Below, in pieces: positions 42,379 to 50,149 of a stretch of 64,000 nucleotides of DNA. The first letter of the stretch is position 1. Each line of letters begins with the position of its first letter. Below the pieces are notes generated by a model. The model saw only the letters and a list, made by a program, of their open reading frames with translations, was not told the origin of the DNA and did not search any database. The DNA is from an uncultured Eubacteriales bacterium (GTDB lineage: Bacteria; Bacillota; Clostridia; Christensenellales; Aristaeellaceae): positions 1-64,000 of the forward strand of contig CADBEB010000005.1 in the NCBI GenBank assembly GCA_902793605.1, in the 5' to 3' direction. Position numbers and translations under genes: made by a program.

Positions 42379-42473
42379 CACTCCCGTTCGCAGGCGGCAA
42401 ATTGACAGGGATTATACATGTTATTTGCTCCGAAACAGTATATCACAGAGGTTTCAGTCTGAACAGGAGAAAA
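42379..42473 (-). repeat. Promoter-region repeat, copy 2
   Basis: Second copy of the region at 38745-38826, now driving the paralog A / paralog B / radical SAM operon. It has a -10 TATAAT (42416-42411) and an imperfect palindrome TGCTCCGAAACA (42426-42437), again 9 bp upstream of the -10. The -35 is poor in both copies, so the palindrome may be an activator or repressor site. Confidence 0.75.
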
Positions 42474-42539
42474 CCTTCACAGGATCCAGCCCCTGTGCTG
42501 TGCAATCAGCCCATGACCGAGCCAGCCCTTTCAAACCGG

Positions 42540-42580
42540 AAAAACCCGCTGATCATTACTGATCAATGTCCGGCGGGTTT
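42540..42580 (-). terminator. Terminator of the serine hydrolase gene
   Basis: On the minus strand AAACCCGC pairs with GCGGGTTT across a long loop that itself contains two TGATCA palindromes; five T follow. A second perfect 9-bp hairpin (42589-42597 with 42601-42609) lies just before it. Confidence 0.65.
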
Positions 42581-42682
42581 CAGGAAGAGGGAGACACGGC
42601 GTGTCTCCCCGAAAAGAAGTTTTTGTGCAGAAGAAACAACAGCGAACTCATAACGAACAGTGATATGAAAATATGATACGAA

Positions 42683-43840
42683 TCAGTCCAGTGAGGCGTA
42701 CATGGAGGCCATCAGCTTCGGGATGAAGCGGTAGTGGTCTCCCGGAAGATTGGTCGTCAGGTAAACGCAGGTCAGGTTTTCCTTCGGATCGACGCAGAAC
42801 CAGTTGCCGAAGGCACCGTCCCAGCCCCATTCACCGACGGAGCCGTTGCTGCCGGCCAGTTCCGGGTTCGTCATCACACGGACGCCCAGGCCGTAGCCAT
42901 AGCCGCGCTGCGTATCCCAGCTGTCGCCCTTGCGCTGCCCGGGCGTCAGGTGATCCGTGGAGATCAGGTCGACCGTTTTCCGACCCAGGATCCGGACCCC
43001 GTCCAGAGTGCCTTTGTGCAGGAGCATCTGGGCGAAACGGGAGTAGTCGTGTACGGTGGAAAAGAGCCCGCCGCCGCCGCTCTCGAACGCCGGTGCGAAT
43101 GATGGAAAGTCCCGCTCCTTCGGCTTCAAATTCTCCTGGATATGGTAGAGCGTGGCGATCCGGTCATGCTTTTCTGCGGGAACGAAGAAACCGGTATCCT
43201 CCATGCTCAGAGGATCAAAGATGTTTTCCTTCAGATATTCTCCGAGGGTCTTCCCGCTCAGGACCTCGATGACGGCGCCAAGCACATCAATGGAGAAACC
43301 GTACATCCAGCGCTCTCCCGGCTCAAAGGCAAGAGGAAGCCGGCCGACAAGGTTGCTGAATTCGACGTTGCCGGGAACGGGCTTGCCGGAAGCTTCGTAT
43401 TCCTTTTCCTTTTCGATGCGGATCCTGCCCGCGGCTGTATCAGCCCAGGGGTAGGGGACGCCGCTGGTCATGGTGAAGAGCTGGCGCAGGGTCACTTCGC
43501 CTTTTGCATCCACGATCTCATAGCTGCCGTCCGGCTTTTCCTGCGCGACCTTCGGGCTTTTGAAGCCGGGAAGGTATTCGCTTACGGGATCCCACATTTT
43601 GAACAGGCCCTGCTCATAGAGCTGCATGATTCCGGCAACGGTGATCACCTTGGACATGGATGCGATCGGGAAGATCGTATCACCGGACCGCATCGGAACC
43701 TTGCTTTCGATATCGGCATATCCGAAGCTGCCCTCATAGCGGACTTCGTCGTTCTGCATGATCCGCACGGCGCATCCGGCGATCTGGCCGGAGGAGACAA
43801 AACGGTTGAGCGTACTGCGTACCAGTTCCATCTTCTTCAT
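42683..43840 (-). CDS. Serine hydrolase of the beta-lactamase class C / family VIII esterase type
   Basis: A 385-residue cytoplasmic-looking enzyme without signal peptide; AAAGGAAAGG precedes the ATG at 43840. The nucleophile motif SMSK (S-x-x-K) lies in FPIASMSKVITVAG; the Tyr motif is YGFS, in the place of Y-x-N; and the third element is WGWDGAFGN, in place of K/H-x-G. This pattern fits family VIII esterases and peptidase-like hydrolases more than true beta-lactamases. Two features support intactness: normal length and all three elements. A remnant of a second copy lies 310 bp downstream. Confidence 0.85.
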   Translation of the reverse strand: MKKMELVRSTLNRFVSSGQIAGCAVRIMQNDEVRYEGSFGYADIESKVPMRSGDTIFPIASMSKVITVAGIMQLYEQGLFKMWDPVSEYLPGFKSPKVAQEKPDGSYEIVDAKGEVTLRQLFTMTSGVPYPWADTAAGRIRIEKEKEYEASGKPVPGNVEFSNLVGRLPLAFEPGERWMYGFSIDVLGAVIEVLSGKTLGEYLKENIFDPLSMEDTGFFVPAEKHDRIATLYHIQENLKPKERDFPSFAPAFESGGGGLFSTVHDYSRFAQMLLHKGTLDGVRILGRKTVDLISTDHLTPGQRKGDSWDTQRGYGYGLGVRVMTNPELAGSNGSVGEWGWDGAFGNWFCVDPKENLTCVYLTTNLPGDHYRFIPKLMASMYASLD

Positions 43841-43854
43841 CCTTTCCTTTTCCC

Positions 43855-43892
43855 GTTTGCTTCATTATGACAGCAAACAGCCTGAAATACAA
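43855..43892 (-). promoter_or_regulatory. Promoter of the serine hydrolase gene with inverted repeat over the -10
   Basis: Minus-strand TTGTAT (43892-43887) and CATAAT (43869-43864), spacer 17 bp. GTTTGC (43855-43860) and GCAAAC (43873-43878) form an inverted repeat that brackets the -10 and could be an operator. Confidence 0.6.
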
Positions 43893-43915
43893 CAACAAAA
43901 GCAGGGCGCGGTCTA

Positions 43916-43944
43916 TTGTGTTTTTGCGCCTTTTAGGGTATATT
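43916..43944 (+). promoter_or_regulatory. Promoter of the second DUF6273 gene
   Basis: TTGTGT (43916-43921) and TATATT (43939-43944), spacer 17 bp. The start near 43951 leaves an unusually long leader of about 146 nt. Confidence 0.6.
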
Positions 43945-44019
43945 CTGTCCTGAAACGATATGACAATGGAACAGAGAATTTTCGTAAGAAAACCTGATCA
44001 TCGGGAACTTTTCGGCAGA

Positions 44020-44062
44020 TCCTCCGTCTGACAGGGTGAAAACCCTGGGATGAAAAGACGGC
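44020..44062 (+). ncRNA. Structured 5' leader of the second DUF6273 gene
   Basis: CCGTCT (44024-44029) can pair with AGACGG (44058-44063) around an inner hairpin CAGGGT-GAAA-ACCCTG (44032-44047). The GAAA tetraloop and nested stems suggest a folded RNA; it matches no riboswitch consensus I can name. Confidence 0.4.
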
Positions 44063-44096
44063 GAAGACGAAAACATTCTATAAGGAGAGAAAGACC

Positions 44097-45245
44097 ATGA
44101 AACAAGCAATCGCGTTGACAATGGCCCTGGTGATGATCCTTTGCTGCGTCACGGCACAGGCGGAGCTGAAAGTATCTGAACAGATGATCGACCAGGACGG
44201 AATCAAAATTGTGCTCACGAAGATCTTTCTTCCGAGCGAAGGCGATACATCCCCGAATCTCATGCTTTCCTTCGACGGGAGCAACGATACCGGTCACAAC
44301 CTTTATATCAATTTTCATGAGGTGAAGGTTAACGGTGTCGAGTGTTACGGATACAGGCAGTCCCTCGGACCGCATTCGGACGACCAGTTGAGCGCCCTGA
44401 TCTTTACAGACAGTGACAACGCCAGCGCGAAACAGGCGATCCTGGGAGCCCAGAAGGTGGAAATGAAGATATCGATATCCGATTACGACACGAACGAAAA
44501 GCTGGTTGAAAAAGCCGTAAGCTTCAGCATTCCGGGAAGGGAAGAGAAGAAACAGAAGAACACGGCGAACACTTCCACAGGCCGGAATACCACAACCGCT
44601 ATGTCTGCCTCCACCTACTCCGGTTCCGTCCGCGTGGGCAGTCATATCACTTTCGGCAGCTATGAGCAGGACGGCAACGTGGGAAACGGCGTGGAGCCCA
44701 TTGAGTGGCAGGTGCTGGATATCAGCGGGGACCGTGCACTGGTGATCAGCTACTACGGCCTGTTCAATGCAAAGTATACCGCGCACAGCAAAGGCCAGAC
44801 CTGGGACACCTGCGATCTGCGCGCGACGCTGAACAGCTCCTTCTACTATGAATCCTTCACGCCGGCGGAACGGGACGCCATCTTCCTGACCCATGTGACG
44901 AACAACACAGCCGAGGAGGATCCGTCCGCGAGGTCCAAGCGCGGGCAGGGGAATGACACGGATGACTACGTTTTCATCCTTAGCTACGGCGAGATCGTTC
45001 AGTATCTCCCTACGCAGAACGACCGGGTCGCGCCCATCTGCATCAAGGCCAAGAATAAAGGATTAAGCGGTATCGAACCGGTACTCGGTATGCGTACCTG
45101 CAACTACTGGCTGAGGAACGCGGCGTTCAACCAGAACGCCGGCGGGGTGAACTGGCAAGGTGTGATCACGACTGCTTACATGAACTTCCCTTCCTGTATG
45201 GTCCGCCCCTGCTGCTGGGTGAGCCTGACCGGACTGGGATATTGA
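44097..45245 (+). CDS. Exported protein with N-terminal beta domain and C-terminal DUF6273
   Basis: A 382-residue secreted protein. ATG 44097 has AAGGAGAG upstream; signal peptide MKQAIALTMALVMILCCVT, cleavage after AQA. Residues about 22-140 look like a DUF4352/DUF5067-type beta-sandwich (LMLSFDGSNDTGHNLYINF). A Thr/Asn-rich linker (about 145-175) leads to a DUF6273 module with ITFGSYEQDGNVGNGVEPIEWQ kept short here, WDTCDLRATLNSSFYYESF and a closing CNYWLRNA segment. It shares the module with the protein at 12576. Monocistronic; function unknown, location outside the cell. Confidence 0.75.
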   Translation: MKQAIALTMALVMILCCVTAQAELKVSEQMIDQDGIKIVLTKIFLPSEGDTSPNLMLSFDGSNDTGHNLYINFHEVKVNGVECYGYRQSLGPHSDDQLSALIFTDSDNASAKQAILGAQKVEMKISISDYDTNEKLVEKAVSFSIPGREEKKQKNTANTSTGRNTTTAMSASTYSGSVRVGSHITFGSYEQDGNVGNGVEPIEWQVLDISGDRALVISYYGLFNAKYTAHSKGQTWDTCDLRATLNSSFYYESFTPAERDAIFLTHVTNNTAEEDPSARSKRGQGNDTDDYVFILSYGEIVQYLPTQNDRVAPICIKAKNKGLSGIEPVLGMRTCNYWLRNAAFNQNAGGVNWQGVITTAYMNFPSCMVRPCCWVSLTGLGY

Positions 45246-45259
45246 AAAAAAGTGACCGG

Positions 45260-45294
45260 GGAGGTTCGGACTTGTTCCGAACCTCCTTTTTTTT
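45260..45294 (+). terminator. Terminator of the second DUF6273 gene
   Basis: A perfect 11-bp stem (45260-45270 with 45276-45286) followed by eight T. Confidence 0.95.
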
Positions 45295-45320
45295 GTATCC
45301 GGAACACATGAAATTTTCCT

Positions 45321-45349
45321 TTGACAGACGGACAGGAAGTTGCTATAAT
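45321..45349 (+). promoter_or_regulatory. Perfect-consensus promoter of the amino-acid ABC operon
   Basis: TTGACA (45321-45326), 17-bp spacer, TATAAT (45344-45349). This is the strongest promoter in the window and probably needs repression. Confidence 0.93.
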
Positions 45350-45360
45350 ACGCCCATGGA

Positions 45361-45384
45361 GTTTATCACGCTAAAGTGATAAAC
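45361..45384 (+). promoter_or_regulatory. Inverted repeat just after the transcript start, putative operator
   Basis: GTTTATCAC (45361-45369) and GTGATAAAC (45376-45384) are a perfect 9-bp inverted repeat with a 6-bp spacer, starting about 5 bp after the expected transcript start. It has no T run, so a repressor site or 5' mRNA hairpin is more likely than a terminator. Confidence 0.65.
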
Positions 45385-45412
45385 CAAAAGGAACATGAGG
45401 AGGAACTGACTT

Positions 45413-46240
45413 ATGAAGAAACTGCTCGCTCTGGCTCTGGCCGTGATGATGGCCTGCCTGATCACCGGGATCGCTGCCGCGGAGGAGTCCGACTGGGATT
45501 ACATCTCCGGCAAGGGCAAGATGGTCGTAGGCATGACACTGTTCGCCCCGATGAATTACTATGAAGGCGACGAATTCGTCGGCTTCGACACCGAACTGAC
45601 CAAGGCCGTCGGCGAAAAGCTGGGCGTTGAAATCAAATTCGAGGAGATCAACTGGGATTCCAAGGAGATCGAGCTGAACTCCAAGAACATCGACTGCATC
45701 TGGAACGGCATGTGCATCACCCCCGAGCGGAAGGAAAACATGTCCATGACCAATGCCTACCTGTACAACACCCAGGCGATCGTCGCCAAGACCGACAAGA
45801 TGGCCGATCTGCTGGCCAACCTGGAAGGCGTGAACGTCGTGGCGGAGCAGGGCTCCACAGGTGAAGGCAAACTGCTGGGCACCATCGAAGACGACGAAAC
45901 CGTCGAGGTTTCCGCGAAGGAATTCTTTTCCAAGAGCAATTACACTGCGGTTGACTCTATGGCCAAGGCCCTGATGGAAGTCAAGAGCGGCACGGCGGAC
46001 ATCGCCCTGGTTGACAGCGTCTGCGCGCTGGCTATGGTGGGTGAAGGCACCGACTACGCCGACATGAGCGTGAACCTGGACAACAACTTCGGCCTGCAGG
46101 AATACGGCATCGCGTTCCGCAAGGGCAGCGACGTGACCGAGAAGGTCAACGAGATCATCGTCGAGCTGACCAAGGACGGCACCGTGGCTGAGATCGCCGG
46201 CCGTTACGGTCTGACCGACGCGCTGGTTCCCGTGGAGTAA
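45413..46240 (+). CDS. Amino-acid ABC transporter, substrate-binding protein
   Basis: A 275-residue exported solute-binding protein of the polar amino acid family. ATG 45413 has GAGGAGG upstream. Signal peptide MKKLLALALAVMMACLITG, cleavage after AAA; a lipobox is not obvious. The core has VGMTLFAPMNYYEGDEFVG, the ligand region FDTELTKAVGEKLGVE, ITPERKENMSMTNAY, and the C-terminal KGSDVTEKVNEIIVELTKDG. Substrate (such as cystine, glutamine or another amino acid) is not predictable. It leads an operon of permease and ATPase; a hairpin after it likely makes it the most abundant component. Confidence 0.9.
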   Translation: MKKLLALALAVMMACLITGIAAAEESDWDYISGKGKMVVGMTLFAPMNYYEGDEFVGFDTELTKAVGEKLGVEIKFEEINWDSKEIELNSKNIDCIWNGMCITPERKENMSMTNAYLYNTQAIVAKTDKMADLLANLEGVNVVAEQGSTGEGKLLGTIEDDETVEVSAKEFFSKSNYTAVDSMAKALMEVKSGTADIALVDSVCALAMVGEGTDYADMSVNLDNNFGLQEYGIAFRKGSDVTEKVNEIIVELTKDGTVAEIAGRYGLTDALVPVE

Positions 46241-46265
46241 TCCCGACGCGAAACCATGCTTTACT

Positions 46266-46300
46266 GCCAGACCCCGGAGTGATCCGGGGCCTGGCTTTCA
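46266..46300 (+). terminator. Intergenic hairpin, partial terminator after the binding-protein gene
   Basis: GCCAG-CCCCGGA pairs with TCCGGGG-CTGGC around GTGA (46266-46295, one bulge), followed by TTTCATCGTTT. Such hairpins commonly lower permease/ATPase levels relative to the binding protein. Confidence 0.6.
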
Positions 46301-46321
46301 TCGTTTGAAAGGAAGCTTCCC

Positions 46322-46960
46322 ATGCAGGAAATCATCAAAGTGCTCTTCAGCGGTTTCGGCGAGAATCTCCGAATCTTCATCCTGACGCTGGCGATGGCCA
46401 TTCCGCTGGGGCTGATCATCACCTTCGGCTCCATGACAAAGTTCAAACCCGTGCGATGGCTGACCCGGACGTTCGTCTGGATCATCCGCGGCACGCCACT
46501 GATGCTGCAGCTGTTCGTGGTGCTCTATGCGCCGGGACTGCTGTTCGGCATCCCGATGCGGGACCGCCTGGTCGCAACGCTGGTGGCTTTCGTCATCAAC
46601 TATGCGGCTTACTTCTCCGAGATCTATCGGGGCGGCATCGAGAGTATCCCCCGGGGTCAGTATGAGGCAGGAGCTGTGCTGGGTATGACCCGGCGCCAGG
46701 TCTTTTTCAAGGTGGTCCTGCTGCAGGTAATCAAGCGCATCGTGCCCTCGATGGGCAACGAGGTGATTACCCTGGTCAAGGATACGGCGCTGGCGCGTGT
46801 CATCGGTGTGGCAGAGATCATCATGGTGGCGGAGCGCTATACCAAGCAGGGCCTGATCGGTCCGCTGTTCTCGACGGGCCTTTATTTCCTGCTTTTCAAC
46901 GGCATCCTGACGCTGCTGCTGGGCCGCATCGAGCGCAAGATGGACTATTTCCGCGTGTAA
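46322..46960 (+). CDS. Amino-acid ABC transporter, permease
   Basis: A 212-residue inner membrane permease of the HisMQ type with about five spans. GAAAGGA precedes the ATG at 46322. The EAA loop that contacts the ATPase is QYEAGAVLGMTRRQVFFKVV. The length and the opening helix pair (FILTLAMAIPLGLIITFG) are standard. One permease gene is present, so a homodimer is expected. Confidence 0.92.
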   Translation: MQEIIKVLFSGFGENLRIFILTLAMAIPLGLIITFGSMTKFKPVRWLTRTFVWIIRGTPLMLQLFVVLYAPGLLFGIPMRDRLVATLVAFVINYAAYFSEIYRGGIESIPRGQYEAGAVLGMTRRQVFFKVVLLQVIKRIVPSMGNEVITLVKDTALARVIGVAEIIMVAERYTKQGLIGPLFSTGLYFLLFNGILTLLLGRIERKMDYFRV

Positions 46961-46972
46961 GGTGGTGAGAGT

Positions 46973-47758
46973 ATGGCGATCCTTGAAGTTAACAACCTCG
47001 GCAAGAGCTTCGGTACAACCGAGGTGCTGAAGGATATCAGTTTTTCCCTGGAGAAAGGGGAGTCCCTGGCGATCATCGGTTCCTCCGGCAGTGGAAAGAC
47101 GACACTGCTGCGCTGCCTGAATTTCCTGGAGACCCCGGACCAGGGAACGATCCGGGTCGGAGATGAGATCATCTTTGACGCGAACCGGACAAGCGTGGTC
47201 AGCAATGCGGAACTGCGGAAGAACCGCCTGCACTTCGGGCTGGTGTTTCAGAATTTCAACCTGTTTCCGCAGTATACCGCATTCCGGAACGTGACGCTGG
47301 CCGGCGAGCTGCTGGCACAGGAACGGCCGGATTTCAAAGCCAATAAGAAGACGATCCTGGAGGAGATCCAGCAGCGCGGGCGAGACCTGCTCGCTTCCGT
47401 GGGACTGAGCGCGAAGGCGGACAATTATCCGCACCAGCTGTCCGGCGGTCAGCAGCAGCGCGTGGCGATTGCCCGAGCGCTGGCGCTGAATCCGGATATC
47501 CTGTGCTTTGATGAGCCGACCTCGGCACTGGATCCGGAACTGACCGGCGAGGTGCTGAGTGTGATCCGGTCCCTGGCCTCGGAGAAGACCACGATGATCA
47601 TCGTGACGCATGAGATGGGTTTTGCCCGGCAGGTGGCGGACAATGTGCTGTTCATGGACAAGGGCATCGTGATCGAATATGGCAGTCCTGCGGATGTCAT
47701 TGACCATCCGCAACACGAGCGGACGAAGAGATTCCTTGAGAACTACACCAATGCATAA
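46973..47758 (+). CDS. Amino-acid ABC transporter, ATP-binding protein
   Basis: A 261-residue GlnQ-type ATPase. Walker A is GSSGSGKTT, the signature is LSGGQQQR, Walker B is ILCFDEPTSALDPE, and the switch His is in IIVTHEMGFARQ. The stretch DANRTSVVSNAELRKNRL is an insertion of about 10 residues relative to E. coli GlnQ. It overlaps the downstream flavoprotein gene by 8 nt, which ties the transporter to the dehydrogenase/Etf genes. Confidence 0.93.
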   Translation: MAILEVNNLGKSFGTTEVLKDISFSLEKGESLAIIGSSGSGKTTLLRCLNFLETPDQGTIRVGDEIIFDANRTSVVSNAELRKNRLHFGLVFQNFNLFPQYTAFRNVTLAGELLAQERPDFKANKKTILEEIQQRGRDLLASVGLSAKADNYPHQLSGGQQQRVAIARALALNPDILCFDEPTSALDPELTGEVLSVIRSLASEKTTMIIVTHEMGFARQVADNVLFMDKGIVIEYGSPADVIDHPQHERTKRFLENYTNA

Positions 47759-49367
47759 TTCAGATCTCATTAGAAAAATGAGCACGGAGTACGCGGATTA
47801 TCTGTTCGACGAGTCCAGGACCATGGGCTCGGCGGACTTTATTGCGTTTCCGGCAAACGAAGCGGAACTGGCGGAAGTGATCCGCCGGTGCGCGGAGGAC
47901 GGGATTCCGCTGACGGCGCAGGGCGCGCTGACCGGCCTGGCCGGCGGGGCAAGCCCGGAACGCGGGCTGGTTCTGAACCTGCAGCGGATGAACCGGATCC
48001 TCGGCATGCGGAAGGATGCAGACGGCACGGTTTACGTGCGCGTGCAGCCGGGACTGCGGCTGGCGCAGCTGCGCCGTGCCCTGGCTGTGAAGGATTTTGA
48101 TGTCCGGGGATGGGACGGACAGTCCGTCGAAGTGCTGAAGGAGATCAGCCCCGGCCAGCTGTTTTTCCCGCCGGATCCGACCGAACCGACGGCAAGCCTC
48201 GGCGGCATGGCTTCCTGTAATGCCTGCGGCGCGCGCAGTGTACAGTACGGCTGTACGCGGGCACATATCCATGCCCTGCGGGTCGTGCTGGCGGACGGGA
48301 GGATCGCGAGCCTGGAACGCGGCGTACAGCGGGCTGAGGGCAGGAAGATCCGGCTGCCGCTCACGGACGGCAGCATCCTGGAGGCGGAACTGCCGCCGTT
48401 CGAAACGCCGGATATCAAGGATGCCGGATTCTTTATCCGGCAGGATATGGACCTGGTGGACCTGTTCATCGGCAGCCAGGGTACGATGGGGATCATCTCC
48501 GAGCTGGAACTGAAGCTGATGCTGGCCCCGAAGCACCTGTGGGGCGTGACGGCTTTCTTCCCGGACGACGAATGTGCCCTTTCCTATGTGCGGGCAGTGA
48601 AAGGACGGCCGGATCCCGGCGTGCCGCGTTTTCCGCGGCCAGCCGCTTCGATCGAATTCTTTGATAAAAACGCGCTGGACATGGTGCAGCGCCAGAAGGC
48701 GGTGACGCCTGCGTTCCGGCAGCTGCAGGAGCTTCCGGAAGACTATTGCAGCGCGGTTTATGTGGAGCTGAACGACGACGATCCGGCCGGGATGCCGGAG
48801 GTGCTGGAAGCCCTTTCCGCGGTGCTGAGGGCAACCGGGGGGGATCCGGACCGAACCTGGGTTGCCCGGGACGCGCTGGAACTGGAGCAGCTGCTGTTCT
48901 TCCGCCACAGTGTTCCCGAAACCATTGACCTGATTGTGGAGGAAAACAGGAAAAACGAACCGTGCATCACGATCCTGTCCACGGATATGGCGGTGGACGA
49001 CGGGCATTTTGACGAGCTTTTCCATATCTATAAAAGAGACCTGGAAGCGTCCGGCCTTCACTGGATCATCTTCGGCCACATTGGCGAGAACCACGTGCAT
49101 CCGAACATCCTGGCCCGGAACCGGCAGGAATACGAACAGGGACACCGGATCTTTGAAAAATGGGCGGAGGATGTCCACCGGATGGGTGGAAGCATCTCCG
49201 CAGAACACGGTGCCGGCAAAATCAAGCGCCGCCTGGCCCTGACCATGTACGGCCCGGAACGGATGCGGCAGCTCCGGACGCTGAAACGGACCTTTGATCC
49301 GCAGGGCATCCTCGGGCCGGGGAATATCTTCCCGCCGGAGATTACGGAAGGAGGAGAACAGGCATGA
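47751..49367 (+). CDS. GlcD-like FAD-dependent 2-hydroxyacid dehydrogenase
   Basis: A 538-residue soluble flavoprotein of the VAO family. ATG 47751 is chosen because it follows the ATPase with an 8-nt overlap and yields the usual N-terminus. The FAD-binding half has VIRRCAEDGIPLTAQGALTG, LFFPPDPTEPTASLGGMASC and LFIGSQGTMGIIS; the C-terminal FAD-oxidase half has WIIFGHIGENHVHPN and ISAEHGAGKIKR, with metal/substrate histidines. Together with EtfB and EtfA it resembles the lactate dehydrogenase/Etf complex of acetogens, in which lactate oxidation by NAD is driven by ferredoxin. The substrate could be D-lactate or another 2-hydroxy acid derived from the amino acid carried by the coupled transporter. 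Confidence 0.85.
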   Translation: MHNSDLIRKMSTEYADYLFDESRTMGSADFIAFPANEAELAEVIRRCAEDGIPLTAQGALTGLAGGASPERGLVLNLQRMNRILGMRKDADGTVYVRVQPGLRLAQLRRALAVKDFDVRGWDGQSVEVLKEISPGQLFFPPDPTEPTASLGGMASCNACGARSVQYGCTRAHIHALRVVLADGRIASLERGVQRAEGRKIRLPLTDGSILEAELPPFETPDIKDAGFFIRQDMDLVDLFIGSQGTMGIISELELKLMLAPKHLWGVTAFFPDDECALSYVRAVKGRPDPGVPRFPRPAASIEFFDKNALDMVQRQKAVTPAFRQLQELPEDYCSAVYVELNDDDPAGMPEVLEALSAVLRATGGDPDRTWVARDALELEQLLFFRHSVPETIDLIVEENRKNEPCITILSTDMAVDDGHFDELFHIYKRDLEASGLHWIIFGHIGENHVHPNILARNRQEYEQGHRIFEKWAEDVHRMGGSISAEHGAGKIKRRLALTMYGPERMRQLRTLKRTFDPQGILGPGNIFPPEITEGGEQA

Positions 49368-50149
49368 AGATCCATGTCTGCGTGAAACAAGTGCCCGCCT
49401 CCAACGAAACGCTGCTGGATCCGGTAACGCATACGATCATCCGGGAGGGCACGCAGTCCATCCTGAATCCCTTCGACGCCTATGCGGTGGAAGAGGCCGT
49501 ACGGATCAAAGCCCGGTGCGGGGGAACAGTGACTGCCTTCACGATGGGAATCCCGGCGGCGGAGGGAATCCTGCGCCGGGTGATCGCCGTCGGCGCGGAC
49601 GATGCCGTGCTGCTGACGGACCGTGCTTTCGCGGGATCGGATACGCTTGCGACGGCCCGTACGCTGGCGGCGGCGATCCGGAAGAAGGGAATGCCGGACC
49701 TGATCCTCTGCGGAAAGATGGCGACGGACGGCGATACGGCGCAGGTCGGACCGATGCTGGCCGAATGTCTCAGCATCCCGCATATCAGCGACGTGGCGGA
49801 GATCGAATCGGTAAATGAAGAGAAATGTACGGTCCGGAAGATGACGGATGACGGCTATGTGCGCCTGGAGGTGAGGCTGCCGGCACTGCTGACCGTGCTG
49901 AAGGAGATCAATATCCCCCGGCTGCCCTCGGTGAGCGGCGTGCTTCGGGGCGAAAAGGCCGGGGTTGGCCGGATGACCCGGGAAGACCTGGGAATCGATC
50001 CGGAAACGACGGGACTGAAAGGCTCCGCGACGCGCGTGGTGAGCACCGAACGGCCGGTGCCGGCACGGGAGACGGTATGGATCGAAGGAACGCCGGAAGC
50101 GCAGGCGGGGCAACTGAAGGCGTTGCTGCGGGAGGAGAAGATATGCTGA
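49364..50149 (+). CDS. etfB: Electron transfer flavoprotein beta subunit
   Basis: A 261-residue soluble subunit. Family features are the opening HVCVKQVPAS, the LNPFDAYAVEEAVRIK helix, and the signature LILCGKMATDGDTAQVGP, which resembles the AIDGDTAQVGP form found in bifurcating EtfB. It binds AMP or, in bifurcating types, a second FAD near the NADH site. GGAGGA precedes the ATG; it overlaps the dehydrogenase by 4 nt and etfA by 7 nt. The bifurcating type is an inference from the signature and from neighbours. Confidence 0.9.
   Translation: MKIHVCVKQVPASNETLLDPVTHTIIREGTQSILNPFDAYAVEEAVRIKARCGGTVTAFTMGIPAAEGILRRVIAVGADDAVLLTDRAFAGSDTLATARTLAAAIRKKGMPDLILCGKMATDGDTAQVGPMLAECLSIPHISDVAEIESVNEEKCTVRKMTDDGYVRLEVRLPALLTVLKEINIPRLPSVSGVLRGEKAGVGRMTREDLGIDPETTGLKGSATRVVSTERPVPARETVWIEGTPEAQAGQLKALLREEKIC

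Noticed and set aside
38864..42682. RiPP precursor peptide for the radical SAM enzyme
   Set aside because: Short frames between 42300 and 42682 and around 38740-38864 were read on the minus strand; the only candidates were the hydrolase remnant and a 20-codon chimeric frame without Cys repeats or a leader/core layout.
42683..43840. Beta-lactamase antibiotic resistance
   Set aside because: The S-x-x-K motif is present but the Y-x-N and K-T-G elements are replaced and there is no signal peptide, so an esterase or peptidase-like hydrolase is more likely.
45361..45384. Terminator at the inverted repeat
   Set aside because: No T run follows and the repeat lies in the 5' leader of an expressed gene.
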